A DNA stretch of 64,000 nt from Modicisalibacter sp033446685 (GTDB taxonomy: Bacteria; Pseudomonadota; Gammaproteobacteria; Pseudomonadales; Halomonadaceae). The position numbers and the translations under genes are program-made. Location of the stretch: contig NZ_JAWQLY010000002.1 of the NCBI RefSeq assembly GCF_033446685.1, positions 62,001 to 126,000 on the forward strand, read 5' to 3'. This document shows, piece after piece, positions 1-9,211 of this stretch. The notes beneath the pieces are model-generated. The model ran no database searches. It was not told where the DNA came from and saw only the letters and a list, made by a program, of their open reading frames with translations. The stretch's first letter is position 1, and every line of letters begins with the position of its first letter.

Positions 1-237
1 TTCGACCAACGCCTGGACCTTGAGCTCGGCAGCATCGAGCCGGCGCTGGGCGTCGCGGGTCAGCCGTACGCCCTGCTCGAAGGCCGCCAGCGACGCTTCC
101 AGCGTCAGCTCTCCGGCTTCCAGCTCGCCGACCAGCGCCTCGAGCCGCTCCAGGGTGGCGGCGAAATCCTCGGGCGGCGCCTCGCTATCCACGGGCGCTG
201 CGGGGTGCTTGTCTGCCATGCCGTCGTTCTCGCTCAT
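1..237 (-). CDS. xseB: Exodeoxyribonuclease VII small subunit (partial)
   Basis: Small subunit of exonuclease VII, which with XseA degrades single-stranded DNA in the cytoplasm. The visible 79 residues begin MSENDGMADK and contain the family core FAATLERLEALVGELEAG followed by LEQGV-like and LKVQ segments, a two-helix coiled coil typical of XseB. The gene runs off the left edge, so the C-terminus is missing; the family is only about 80 residues long, so little is lost. The start is the ATG ending at 237. In many gammaproteobacteria it heads an xseB-ispA-dxs operon, which would lie to the left of this window. Confidence 0.9.
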   Translation of the reverse strand, partial: MSENDGMADKHPAAPVDSEAPPEDFAATLERLEALVGELEAGELTLEASLAAFEQGVRLTRDAQRRLDAAELKVQALVE

Positions 238-553
238 CGAAACGGGCCGCGCCCTTGCGGCCGGCCCGCACGGGTCAGGGTCTGGGCGGACAGTATACAC
301 GCTGTGCAACGGGGTGCCTGCCCCGACGCGGCCTGCAGGCGATGCCGCGACCCGGCCCCATCAATCGCGCTCATGGTCAAGCTGCGGCATTTTCATCGTC
401 GCCCGCCGACGCTGTGCTACGATAGGCGCCCTGTTGCGCTACCCCTTGCCTGGCTTGGCCTGCCGCCCGGTCGCAGCCTCTTCCAGCCGGAGCCAACGGG
501 TCGCTTTCCCACCAACGAGCGCGTCGTCAGCGACGAAAAGGGTTGAACCGACA
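238..553. other. Intergenic region between divergent xseB and serA
   Basis: A gene-free stretch of 316 bases between divergent genes. On the minus strand 292-297 reads TATACT, a good -10 hexamer for xseB, but no clear -35 lies at the right distance. On the plus strand TACGAT at 418-423 is a weak -10 candidate for serA. GC-rich inverted segments lie near 244-266. I see no riboswitch-like structure and no small open reading frame worth calling. Confidence 0.4.
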
Positions 554-1804
554 ATGGCCAAGACGTCCCTGGACAAGAGCAAGATCAAGATCCTGCTGCT
601 TGAGGGCATTCATCAGTCGGCGGTGGATAACTTCCTGAACGCCGGTTACACCAATATCGAGCACCTGCAGACCTCGCTGGACGAGGCAACGCTGATCGAC
701 AAGATCCGCGACGTCCACTTCATCGGCATCCGTTCGCGCACCCAGCTCAACGAGCGGGTGTTCGCCGCCGCCGAGAAGCTGACCGCGGTGGGTTGCTTCT
801 GCATCGGCACCAACCAGGTCGATCTCGAGGCCGCCCTGGCGCGCGGGATTCCGGTGTTCAACGCGCCCTACTCCAACACGCGCTCGGTGGCGGAACTGGT
901 GCTGGCCGAGTCGATCATGCTGCTGCGCGGGATTCCCGAGAAGAGCGCCCGCGCGCACCAGGGCGGCTGGCTGAAGTCGGCCAAGAACTCACACGAGGCG
1001 CGTGGCAAGACGCTGGGCATCATCGGTTACGGCAACATCGGCGCCCAGTTGTCGGTACTCGCCGAGTCGGTCGGCCTCGACGTGATCTTCTACGACACCA
1101 TCACCAAGCTGGGCATGGGCAACGCCCGCCAGGTCGGTAGCCTGCAGGAACTGCTGGCGCGCGCCGACGTGGTCAGCCTGCACGTCCCCGACGTACCCTC
1201 GACGCGCTGGATGATCGGCAAGGAACAGCTGGCGCTGATGAAGCAGGGCAGCATCCTGATCAACGCCTCGCGCGGCAGCGTGGTGGTGATCGAGGAGCTC
1301 GCCGAGGCGCTCAGGAGCGGCCGGCTGCTCGGCGCGGCGATCGACGTCTTCCCGGTCGAGCCCAAGGGCAACGCCGAGGAATTCGTCTCGCCGCTGCGCG
1401 GGCTCGAGAACGTGATCCTCACCCCGCACATCGGCGGCTCGACCCTCGAGGCCCAGGAGAACATCGGCATCGAGGTCGCCGAGAAGCTGATCACCTATTC
1501 CGACAACGGCACCACCATCACCTCGGTCAACTTCCCCGAGGTGGCGCTGCCCGCCCACCCGGACAAGCATCGCCTGCTGCACATCCACGAGAACGTGCCC
1601 GGGGTGCTCTCCGAGATCAACCGCGTGCTGTCCGAGAACGGCATCAATATCGCCGGCCAGTTCCTGCAGACCAACCAGCAGGTCGGCTACGTAGTGGTCG
1701 ACGTCGACAAGGCCTACGGCGCCAAGGCGCTGGAGGCGATCAAGCATGTCGATCACACGCTGCGGACCCGTGCGCTCTATTCGGAGACGAACTACGAGGA
1801 GTAG
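554..1804 (+). CDS. serA: D-3-phosphoglycerate dehydrogenase
   Basis: Oxidises 3-phosphoglycerate to 3-phosphohydroxypyruvate with NAD, the first step of serine synthesis in the cytoplasm. The 416-residue product has the 2-hydroxyacid dehydrogenase fold: the Rossmann motif GYGNIGAQLS near residues 157-166, the NASRGSVV segment with the substrate arginine, and the LTPHIGGST motif with the catalytic histidine. A C-terminal ACT domain follows from about residue 340, as in the E. coli enzyme of about 410 residues, which is feedback-inhibited by serine. The ATG at 554 was chosen because it gives the normal N-terminus (MAKTSLDKSKIKIL); the reading frame is open much further upstream but that part is not protein-like. 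A strong terminator follows. Confidence 0.97.
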   Translation: MAKTSLDKSKIKILLLEGIHQSAVDNFLNAGYTNIEHLQTSLDEATLIDKIRDVHFIGIRSRTQLNERVFAAAEKLTAVGCFCIGTNQVDLEAALARGIPVFNAPYSNTRSVAELVLAESIMLLRGIPEKSARAHQGGWLKSAKNSHEARGKTLGIIGYGNIGAQLSVLAESVGLDVIFYDTITKLGMGNARQVGSLQELLARADVVSLHVPDVPSTRWMIGKEQLALMKQGSILINASRGSVVVIEELAEALRSGRLLGAAIDVFPVEPKGNAEEFVSPLRGLENVILTPHIGGSTLEAQENIGIEVAEKLITYSDNGTTITSVNFPEVALPAHPDKHRLLHIHENVPGVLSEINRVLSENGINIAGQFLQTNQQVGYVVVDVDKAYGAKALEAIKHVDHTLRTRALYSETNYEE

Positions 1805-1837
1805 ACCCGTCGCTCGGATTTCGGCCTTGCCCATTCG

Positions 1838-1865
1838 CCCCGGCATGCTTCATGCCGGGGTTTTT
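1838..1865 (+). terminator. Rho-independent terminator of serA
   Basis: A perfect 10-bp stem (1838-1847 with 1851-1860), loop CTT, followed directly by five T. It lies 34 bases after the serA stop. Confidence 0.9.
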
Positions 1866-2034
1866 AATTGCCGCTCGGTTATCGAGATTGTCCTTGCGTA
1901 TCTGCAGGTTACATTTGCGCTTTTTTAAGTACGCGGAATAGCATTCAGGGGTCTGTCTGACTACGTTAGGAGCATAAGAAGCAGGGAACGCAGTCGCTAA
2001 TCGCTTCTTTCCAACGTTGCCATGGAGGCACCAG

Positions 2035-3384
2035 ATGAAAAGGAATGTGTTCATCCCCGCGCTGGAGGAACAGCAGCGCATCGAGCTCGAGACGTTACGC
2101 AACACCGATGAGCTTTCATTTCATGGCTTGCTGGATATCCCCACGCTGATCGAGCCGACGTCGTTGCGCTTCAATCAGGTGCTGGCCAAGGCGCGCCAGG
2201 AGTTGAACGAACTCAAGCAGTTCACCGGCAGCGTCGATGCGATCATCGCCCACTGGGACTTCCCCACCAGCGTGCTGGTACCGATCCTGTGCCGGGAATA
2301 CGACATCCCCGCGCCGTCGCTGGAAAGCGTGCTCAAGTGCGAACACAAGTACTGGAGCCGCCTGGAACAGCAGAAGGTGATCCCCGAGATGGTACCGGCC
2401 TTCTGCAGCGTCGACCCCTTCGCCGATAATCCCCTCGAGCAGGTGACTCTGGACTACCCGTTCTGGCTCAAGCCGGTCAAGGCGTTCTCGTCCCAGCTCG
2501 GCTTCAAGATCGAGAACGAAGAGCAGTTCCACGCCGCCATCGAAGAGACGCGTGACAAGATTCGCCATTTCGGCGAGCCGTTCAACGAGGCGCTGGAGCA
2601 TGCCGACCTGCCACCGGAAATCCATCATGCCGACGGCAATACCTGCATCGCCGAGCAGATCATCAGCGGTACGCAGGGCGCCCCCGAGGGCACGATGTAC
2701 CGCGGGGAGTTCAACGTCCACGGGGTGTTCGACCAGCCCAAGGACGAGGGCGAGGAGATGTGGGGTCGACTCGAGTACCCTTCCAGCATGCCGGAGCGCA
2801 TACAGCGCCAGATGATCGACGCCAGCCGGCGCTTCCTCGAGCACATCGGCTACGACAACGGCTGTTTCAACGCCGAGTTCATGTGGGACGAGGAGCAGGA
2901 TCAACTATGGCTGGTCGAGTTCAATACGCGGATCTCCCAGTCTCATAGCGAGATGTTCATCATGGTCGACGGCATGTCGAACCATGAAGTGGCGATCGAT
3001 ATAGCGCTGGGCCAGCGCCCCTCCATGGCCAACCGCCAAGGCCCCTACGCGGTGGCGGCCAAGTGCCTCATTCCGCACGAACGCAAGGATGGCATCGTCA
3101 GGCGCGTACCCAGCCTGAAAGAACTCGATGCGCTGCGCGACCGCTTCCCGGGCACCAAGGTGCGGCTGAGTGTCGAGTCCGGCATGCGCCTGAGCGAGCT
3201 GCCCAACCAGGACAGCTACTCCTATCACATCGGCACCATCTACCTGGGCGCGGATACCCACGAGCAGATCAAGGAGCACTATCACGCCTGCCTCGAGGCG
3301 CTGCACTTCGAGTTCGACCCCGTCGCCGACGAGCGACCGCCAATGGATGGCGACAATTCCCCGTCGGTGAATTTATCCGCATAA
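2035..3384 (+). CDS. ATP-grasp domain protein
   Basis: A 449-residue ATP-grasp enzyme, a family that joins a carboxylate to an amine, thiol or similar group through an acyl-phosphate. Visible features are the ATP-binding strand FWLKPVKAFSSQLGF (about 150-165), an AEQIISGTQ segment, a GEFNVHGVF segment, and the metal-binding end NAEFMWDEEQDQLWLVEFNTR near 280-305, whose EFN-x-R is the usual magnesium site. The start at 2035 has a GGAGG box six bases upstream. It lies 10 bases before a CocE/NonD-type hydrolase, so the two are very probably co-transcribed. The substrate cannot be read from the sequence; D-Ala-D-Ala-ligase-like or carboxylase-like chemistry are both possible. Confidence 0.85.
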   Translation: MKRNVFIPALEEQQRIELETLRNTDELSFHGLLDIPTLIEPTSLRFNQVLAKARQELNELKQFTGSVDAIIAHWDFPTSVLVPILCREYDIPAPSLESVLKCEHKYWSRLEQQKVIPEMVPAFCSVDPFADNPLEQVTLDYPFWLKPVKAFSSQLGFKIENEEQFHAAIEETRDKIRHFGEPFNEALEHADLPPEIHHADGNTCIAEQIISGTQGAPEGTMYRGEFNVHGVFDQPKDEGEEMWGRLEYPSSMPERIQRQMIDASRRFLEHIGYDNGCFNAEFMWDEEQDQLWLVEFNTRISQSHSEMFIMVDGMSNHEVAIDIALGQRPSMANRQGPYAVAAKCLIPHERKDGIVRRVPSLKELDALRDRFPGTKVRLSVESGMRLSELPNQDSYSYHIGTIYLGADTHEQIKEHYHACLEALHFEFDPVADERPPMDGDNSPSVNLSA

Positions 3385-3394
3385 AGGAGGACCG

Positions 3395-5419
3395 ATGGAG
3401 ACGGTGACTTCGTATCCTTATGACGTCCAGATCATCGAGAATACCTTTATCACCATGCGCGACGGCGCGAAGCTGGCCGCACGCATCTGGCTACCGGAAG
3501 GCGCCGAACGCCAGCCGGTACCCGCCATCATGGAGTACATCCCCTATCGCAAGCGCGACCTGACCCGCGGACGCGATGCCAACAACCATGACTACCTGGC
3601 CGGTCACGGCTATGCATGCGTGCGCATCGACATGCGCGGCAGCGGCGATTCGGACGGCGTCGTCGTCGACGAATATACCCAGCAGGAACAGGAGGATGGC
3701 GTCGACGCCATCGCCTGGATCGCCGAGCAGCCCTGGTGCAACGGCAACGTCGGCATGATGGGCATCTCCTGGGGCGGCTTCAATAGCCTGCAGGTCGCGG
3801 CGCGGCGCCCACCGGCATTGAAGGCGATCATGACGATCTGTTCGAGCGACGATCTCTACGCTGACAACATGCATTACATGGGCGGTTGCCTGCTGGGCGA
3901 CAACCTCTCGGAGGCGACCGTCATGTTCGCCTTCAACAGCCTGCCGCCGGATCCCCAGATCGTCGGCGACCGCTGGCGCGAGATGTGGTTCGAGCGACTC
4001 AAGGGCAGCGGCCTGTGGCTCGATGACTGGCTGGCCCACCAGCGGCGCAGCGACTACTGGAGCCGAAGCTCGGTCTGCGAGGACTATTCGGCGATCCAGT
4101 GTCCGGTGTATGCCGTGGGCGGCTGGGCCGACGGCTTCACCAATACCGTGTTTCGCCTGCTCGAGCACCTCGACGTACCGCGCAAGGGGCTGATCGGCCC
4201 CTGGGGTCACAAGTATCCCCATCAGGGTATCCCCGGACCGGCGATCGGCTTCCTCCAGGAGAGCCTCAAGTGGTGGGATTACTGGCTCAAGGGCCAGGAG
4301 ACCGGGGTGATGGAGGGGCCCATGTTGCGCGCCTGGCTGCAGGACAGCATGCCGCCGCATACCTCCTACGAGGACCGCCCCGGGCGCTGGATCGGCGAGC
4401 CCAGTTGGCCGTCGCCCAATATCGCGGAGAAGCGCTACCCGCTGGGGCGCGACACCATCGGCGCCAGCGAGGACGACAACCTGCCCGACGCGGAAGTCTC
4501 GGTTCAGTCGCCCGTGAGCGTCGGCGTATCGGCCGGCAAGTGGTGCTCCTACGCCGCCACGCCGGATCTACCCGGCGACCAGCGCGAAGACGACGGCGGC
4601 TCGCTGGTGTTCAAGAGCCAGACACTGGAAGAGCCCCTCGAGATCGTCGGGCGCCCGGTGGTCGAACTGGAAGTGTCGCTCGACAAGCCGCTGGGCATGA
4701 TCGCGGTGAGGCTCTCCGATGCCGCCCCCAGCAGCAAGTCCACCCGCGTGACCTATGGCCTGCTCAACCTGGCGCACCGCGACAGCGATGCCAATCCCGA
4801 GCCGCTGGAGCCCGGCAAGCGCTATCGCGTGAGGGTCGAACTCAACGGCATGGCGCACTGCTTCCCCGCCGGCCACCAGTTGCGGGTCTCGGTCTCGACC
4901 TCCTACTGGCCACTGGCCTGGACACCCCCCGAACCGGCGCTGCTGACCGTGTACACCAGCAACAGCGCGCTGGTGCTGCCGGAGCGCGCTCACCAGGAAG
5001 CCGACGCCGCATTGCACCCCTTCGAGCAACCCGAGCAGGCGCCCGCGGTGAAAACCACCCGGCTCGAGCCCAGTCAGCACAACTGGTGCGTGCACCGCGA
5101 CCTCGCCAACAACCTGTCGACGCTCGAAGTCATCAACGACCAGGGCGGCTTTCGCCTCGACGAGATCGGTACCGAGATCCGCCGCAGCACCCGCGAGTGG
5201 TATTCCTGCCAGGACGACAACTACACCTCGGCGCGCGGCGAGACCTATACCGAACGTGGTTTCAAGCGCGACGACTGGGACATCCAGGTCATCACCCGCA
5301 CGGTGCTGACCTGCGACGAGAAGGATTTCTTCATCCACGCCCAGCTCGACGCCTTCGAGGAGGGCTATCGCATCTACTCGCAGAACTGGGACCGGACCAT
5401 CCCCAGGGACCATATCTAG
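3395..5419 (+). CDS. CocE/NonD family hydrolase
   Basis: A 674-residue alpha/beta hydrolase of the X-Pro dipeptidyl-peptidase S15/CocE class, which includes cocaine esterase, glutaryl-7-ACA acylase-like enzymes and proline-releasing peptidases. The nucleophile is Ser125 in GISWGG, the acid is probably Asp246 in GGWADGF and the base His272 in GPWGHKYPH. The C-terminal half is the jelly-roll domain (VFKSQTLEEPLEIVGRP; PAGHQLRVSVSTS). No signal peptide is visible, so it is probably cytoplasmic. A strong AAGGAGG box precedes the ATG. It follows the ATP-grasp gene by 10 bases, which suggests that one enzyme makes and the other breaks the same amide or ester bond (inference). Confidence 0.88.
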   Translation: METVTSYPYDVQIIENTFITMRDGAKLAARIWLPEGAERQPVPAIMEYIPYRKRDLTRGRDANNHDYLAGHGYACVRIDMRGSGDSDGVVVDEYTQQEQEDGVDAIAWIAEQPWCNGNVGMMGISWGGFNSLQVAARRPPALKAIMTICSSDDLYADNMHYMGGCLLGDNLSEATVMFAFNSLPPDPQIVGDRWREMWFERLKGSGLWLDDWLAHQRRSDYWSRSSVCEDYSAIQCPVYAVGGWADGFTNTVFRLLEHLDVPRKGLIGPWGHKYPHQGIPGPAIGFLQESLKWWDYWLKGQETGVMEGPMLRAWLQDSMPPHTSYEDRPGRWIGEPSWPSPNIAEKRYPLGRDTIGASEDDNLPDAEVSVQSPVSVGVSAGKWCSYAATPDLPGDQREDDGGSLVFKSQTLEEPLEIVGRPVVELEVSLDKPLGMIAVRLSDAAPSSKSTRVTYGLLNLAHRDSDANPEPLEPGKRYRVRVELNGMAHCFPAGHQLRVSVSTSYWPLAWTPPEPALLTVYTSNSALVLPERAHQEADAALHPFEQPEQAPAVKTTRLEPSQHNWCVHRDLANNLSTLEVINDQGGFRLDEIGTEIRRSTREWYSCQDDNYTSARGETYTERGFKRDDWDIQVITRTVLTCDEKDFFIHAQLDAFEEGYRIYSQNWDRTIPRDHI

Positions 5420-5467
5420 GCGTTATCCGATCCACTCTCCTCGCGCATGCTCCAAGCATGCTTGTTT

Positions 5468-5491
5468 GCCCCCGCCCCCCGGGGGCTTTTT
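5468..5491 (+). terminator. Terminator after CocE gene
   Basis: GCCCCC at 5468-5473 pairs with GGGGGC at 5481-5486, followed by five T. It lies about 50 bases after the hydrolase stop and between convergent genes. Confidence 0.6.
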
Positions 5492-5545
5492 ATGCCGCCG
5501 CCGACGGGCCAGCGTCGACGGTCTTGGCGAATCCGGGCTGGCCGT

Positions 5546-7660
5546 TCAGAACTCGACCCCCACCCCGGCGTAGAAGGTGCGCCCCGGCGCGGTGTCGAAG
5601 TAGCGCTCGTTGCTCGCATTGATCAGTAGATTGGCGTAGTGCTCGCGATCGAAGAGATTGCGCACCCCCACATAGCCGGTGAGCAGCGTGTCACCGCCGA
5701 GCCGCCAGCCATCGCCGGCACGCAGGTTGACCAGCCAATAATCGTCGACCTCGACCTGGTTGGCGTCGTCCGCCACCATGTCGCCGACATACTGCGTCTC
5801 GAGCGTCGCGAAGCGCTCATCGAGGCCCTGCCAGGTGAGTTGGTTGTTCCAGGTCTGCTCCGGCAGGCCGGGTATGCGATTGCCGTCGTAGTCGTTGCCG
5901 TTGGCGGCGTAATCCTCGAATTCGTAACGCGCCAGCGTCAATGCGCTATCAACGCGCCAGGCGGGGGTAAACTGCCAGCCCAGCGAGGCTTCGACTCCTT
6001 CATGCCGACTCTTGCCGGCATTGCGGTAGTAGGTCTTCCCGGCGGCATTCTCGTAAGCGATCAGGGAATCGCGCACGCGGGTCGAAAACAGCGCAACGTC
6101 GTAATCCAGGCCATAGGCGAAATTGCCGCGCAGGCCGATTTCCCGATTCCAGGCCTTCTGCGGCTCGATGTCGGGGTTGAAGCCACCGCCGCCGTATGGG
6201 TTGGCAAATTCGGAAAACGTCGGCGTCTCGTAGGAGGTGCCCGTGGACAGATAGAACTGATGGGTGGGCAGGTATCGGAAACTCAGGCCGGCACTGCCGC
6301 TCCACTGATCGAAGGTACGCTCGCCGCTGCCGTCCCCGCCATCGCTCAAGAGCTGGTCGTCGATATCGAACCTCACCCGGTCGTAGCGGGTACCCAGCGA
6401 GAGCGTCCAGCGCTCGGTCAGATCCAGATCGCCCTGGACGAACGCGCCGATGGAGGTGGCCTTCTGCGTTTCGTCCTGGCTGCGGCGCACGTGCTCGCCG
6501 TCGATCAGCACGTCGTCGCTATGACGATCGTCGACCTGGCGTGCCACGTCGATACCGGTCATGTAGCGCAGCGGCAGGCCGCCGAGTTCCAGCGCCTGAT
6601 GGTACTCGGCGCTGCCGCCGTAATAGTCGCGATCGTAGGCGACGTAGTTCTGAACGTCGGTTATCGAGGGGCTGCCGCCCGCAAAGGCCAGCTGCTGCTG
6701 ATAGTCGCGGTGCAGATAAAACCCCTTGAGGTAGAACTCGCCGGGGCCGGCGGAGAGATCCTCGTACTGCAGCCCGATCACCTGCTGATCGACCTCCTGC
6801 CCGGCGTCGATGCGCTCGGGGGAATAGTCGTAGAAGCCTTCGCTGTCGATCGTGCCTTCACGATCTTCTCGGACCAGCTCCCGGGTCATTCCACCCGGAT
6901 CCTCGGCGGAGGGGCTGTCGAGCAGATTGACGATGGCGGTGACCGCGCGATCGTCACCCAGTTCGCGGCGCAGCTTGGCATTGAAGAGATACTTCTCCGC
7001 CGCGCTGTGATCGCGATAGCCATCGATCTCGAGGGCGGAAAAGCTCACGTGGTGCGACCAGGGGCCGTCCGCGCCGCCGTTTTGCGCCGACAGCTTGCGA
7101 TAGCCGTCGCTTCCCCCCCCCAGGCGCACGCTGCTACCCGGGTCGTCGCGTCCATCCGCCGTGGTAATGCTGATCACGCCGCCGGCGGCGTTGCCGTACT
7201 GGACCGCCGCCGGGCCACGGATGACCTCGATGCGCTCGGCGCTGTCCAGATCGATGGCATCGGTCTGGGCCTGGCCGTCGGGCAGGGTGTAGGGGATGCC
7301 GTCGACCATCAGGGTGATGCCACGCACCCCCCAGGGCGTGCGGGCGCCGAAGCCGCGAATCGAGATACGTTCGCCCTGGGCGAAGTTGTTGCGATTCTGC
7401 AAATAGACGCCCGGCACACGCACCAGCGATTCGTCGAGGCGCACCCGCTGCTGGCCCTGGGCGATCTCCTCGCGTTCGACCACCGATAGCGCGGCGGGGG
7501 TCGCGTAGAGTTCGCGGTCGAGCCGCGGGGCGGTGACTTCGATGACCGGGACTGGGTCGGGTTGCGTGGCGGCGGTCGTCTGGGCGACGGCCGTGGGCGC
7601 CAGCACTACCGGCAGGCTGAGCCCCAGCAAGGACGCGAGGGGAAGGTGGCGATGGACCAT
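5546..7660 (-). CDS. TonB-dependent outer-membrane receptor (FecA-like)
   Basis: A 704-residue outer-membrane receptor with a signal peptide of about 26 residues ending AVAQ. A plug domain follows (about 45-165) with ERISIRGFGARTPWGVRG and IEVIRGPAAVQYGNAAGG, then a long beta-barrel ending in the typical C-terminal phenylalanine (FYAGVGVEF). Such receptors import ferric chelates or other scarce solutes with energy from TonB-ExbB-ExbD. The overall pattern resembles FecA/COG4772 receptors. No FecI/FecR-type regulator, periplasmic binding protein or ABC transporter lies next to it, so the ligand is unknown. No convincing Fur box is seen in the 117 bases upstream. The neighbouring deaminase ends just upstream on the same strand. 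Confidence 0.9.
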   Translation of the reverse strand: MVHRHLPLASLLGLSLPVVLAPTAVAQTTAATQPDPVPVIEVTAPRLDRELYATPAALSVVEREEIAQGQQRVRLDESLVRVPGVYLQNRNNFAQGERISIRGFGARTPWGVRGITLMVDGIPYTLPDGQAQTDAIDLDSAERIEVIRGPAAVQYGNAAGGVISITTADGRDDPGSSVRLGGGSDGYRKLSAQNGGADGPWSHHVSFSALEIDGYRDHSAAEKYLFNAKLRRELGDDRAVTAIVNLLDSPSAEDPGGMTRELVREDREGTIDSEGFYDYSPERIDAGQEVDQQVIGLQYEDLSAGPGEFYLKGFYLHRDYQQQLAFAGGSPSITDVQNYVAYDRDYYGGSAEYHQALELGGLPLRYMTGIDVARQVDDRHSDDVLIDGEHVRRSQDETQKATSIGAFVQGDLDLTERWTLSLGTRYDRVRFDIDDQLLSDGGDGSGERTFDQWSGSAGLSFRYLPTHQFYLSTGTSYETPTFSEFANPYGGGGFNPDIEPQKAWNREIGLRGNFAYGLDYDVALFSTRVRDSLIAYENAAGKTYYRNAGKSRHEGVEASLGWQFTPAWRVDSALTLARYEFEDYAANGNDYDGNRIPGLPEQTWNNQLTWQGLDERFATLETQYVGDMVADDANQVEVDDYWLVNLRAGDGWRLGGDTLLTGYVGVRNLFDREHYANLLINASNERYFDTAPGRTFYAGVGVEF

Positions 7661-7777
7661 GTCGGTTCCCTGTGACGTGTGGCGATAGCGTAAGACGATG
7701 GCGCCCGGGCGATCCCTGAAGCCGGGCGGCCTTATTCTATCAGCCTAGCAGCGCAACGCGGCGAACCGACCAGTCGC

Positions 7778-9016
7778 CTAGAATTGCGTCGCCAGCGTCT
7801 CGCGCACCGTCAGCGTGGCGTCCACCAGGCACAACCGACGCCACTTGTCGAAGGTCAGGCAGGGGTGCGAGGTGCCGAAGGCGATCACGTCGCCGACCGC
7901 AACTTCGGCGTCGCGAGGGATCGTCAGGAAGACGTGCTGGTCCATGATATGCGTCGTGCGCCAGTCGCCCACGTCCCTCGGCGTCTCGGCCGCCGAGGGA
8001 CGCGAGGCCAGCGGATAGAGCCGTAACGCCAGCGGCAGGTCCGGCTCATGGCCGATGTCCCGCTTGCCCAGGGCGACGATCGCCAGCCCCGGCTCGGGTA
8101 GCGACTGAACGTGGGCGAACACCTCGAGCGCCGGCTTGAGTTCACCCTCGAGCTGGGGGTGGCGTGCCTTCACGTCGGCCATGGCGCCGGCATAGAGCCG
8201 ATGATCGTGGACCACATAGCAGCCCGGACGCAGCACCGGCGTGTAGTGTTCGCGCAGTTCCGAGCGGTCGAACGCCTCGGCGATCAAATCGAACCATTTC
8301 GACCCCGAGGCAGTGACGATCGGTGCTTCGCGCTCGAGCACCCCGCTCGCCCGGAGCGACTTCACGGTATCCACCAGCCGCTCGCCGTAGGCGCGTACCG
8401 CGGCCACTTCATCGCCGCCGGCGATCATGCCCTCGTAACCCTCGATGCCAACCAGCGCCAGGGCCGGCTGCTCGCCGATCGCCGCCACCAGTGCCTCGAC
8501 CTGATCGGCATCGCGACAACCGCTGCGCCCGCCCGTCACGCCCAGCTCGATCAGCACGTTGAGGGTCTGGCCGCGCGCACCGAAGTAGTGCCCCAGCGCG
8601 GCGACGTTGTCCGCCCCGTCGACCACGCAGTAGAACTCGGTGCCGGCCTCGATCAGCTCGGCGACGATCGCCATGTTGGGCTCGCCGATCAACTGGTTGG
8701 CGAGCAGTAGCCGCTGAACGCCGCCGGCGAAGGCCGCGCGGCATTGCGGCGCGGTGGCCAGGGTGATGCCCCAGGCGCCGGCCTCGAGCTGACGGCGAAA
8801 CAACGCCGGGGTCATGGTGGTCTTGCCGTGCGGGGCGAGATGCGCGCCGTGGGCCTCGGCGAAGCGCTGCATCCATGCCAGGTTGTGCGCCAGCGGCGCC
8901 TCGAAGATCGCCGCCGCCGGCAGGCTGACGCCGTCCAACAACGACCGCCCCATCTCGGGCATGCCCTTGTCGCCTGCCGCCATGCGCTTGGCCGGTTCAC
9001 TCATCGGTTCTCTCAT
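7778..9016 (-). CDS. D-serine deaminase-like PLP enzyme (amino acid deaminase)
   Basis: A fold-type III PLP enzyme related to alanine racemase and D-serine dehydratase, predicted to deaminate a D-amino acid to a 2-oxo acid. The PLP lysine is Lys65 in APHGKTTMTP. The C-terminal metal site typical of eukaryote-type D-serine dehydratases, His-x-Cys, is present as His384-Pro-Cys386 in SHPCLTF. The start at 9016 follows a GGGAG box; a GTG directly before it (9019) and an ATG at 9004 are alternatives. It diverges from the RpiR regulator, D-aminoacylase and RidA, a known type of D-amino-acid catabolic neighbourhood. There RidA would clear the enamine/imine released by this enzyme. The exact substrate (D-Ser, D-Thr or broader) is not decided. 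Confidence 0.88.
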   Translation of the reverse strand: MREPMSEPAKRMAAGDKGMPEMGRSLLDGVSLPAAAIFEAPLAHNLAWMQRFAEAHGAHLAPHGKTTMTPALFRRQLEAGAWGITLATAPQCRAAFAGGVQRLLLANQLIGEPNMAIVAELIEAGTEFYCVVDGADNVAALGHYFGARGQTLNVLIELGVTGGRSGCRDADQVEALVAAIGEQPALALVGIEGYEGMIAGGDEVAAVRAYGERLVDTVKSLRASGVLEREAPIVTASGSKWFDLIAEAFDRSELREHYTPVLRPGCYVVHDHRLYAGAMADVKARHPQLEGELKPALEVFAHVQSLPEPGLAIVALGKRDIGHEPDLPLALRLYPLASRPSAAETPRDVGDWRTTHIMDQHVFLTIPRDAEVAVGDVIAFGTSHPCLTFDKWRRLCLVDATLTVRETLATQF

Positions 9017-9092
9017 CACCGCTTCTCCCGGGCTGGCGCCCTGTTCGACTCGTTGTTACCCAAAGGTCTTATGATAGTTATTTTCACACCTA

Positions 9093-9120
9093 TTGATTTA
9101 TTGTTAGAAAATACCATACT
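9093..9120 (+). promoter_or_regulatory. Candidate promoter of the RpiR/D-aminoacylase operon
   Basis: The 195 bases between the divergent deaminase and regulator genes are clearly more AT-rich than their surroundings. TTGATT at 9093-9098 and CATACT at 9115-9120, 16 bases apart, fit a sigma-70 promoter reading toward the regulator. No operator could be assigned with confidence. Confidence 0.4.
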
Positions 9121-9211
9121 GATCTCAACAAACAACTCTCTCGATACACAAGCGATCGATAGCAAGCCACACGGCTCCCGGGGCCTTCCAATTCCTGCCG
9201 AGGAGACACCG

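Noticed and set aside
5639..7489. A 616-codon open frame opposite the TonB receptor
   Set aside because: Antisense shadow with low-complexity composition; the receptor on the other strand has signal peptide, plug and barrel.
8744..9211. Long N-terminal extension of the RpiR regulator
   Set aside because: It overlaps the divergent deaminase, has no protein-like pattern, and a TTG start with AGGAGA at 9212 gives the normal regulator length.
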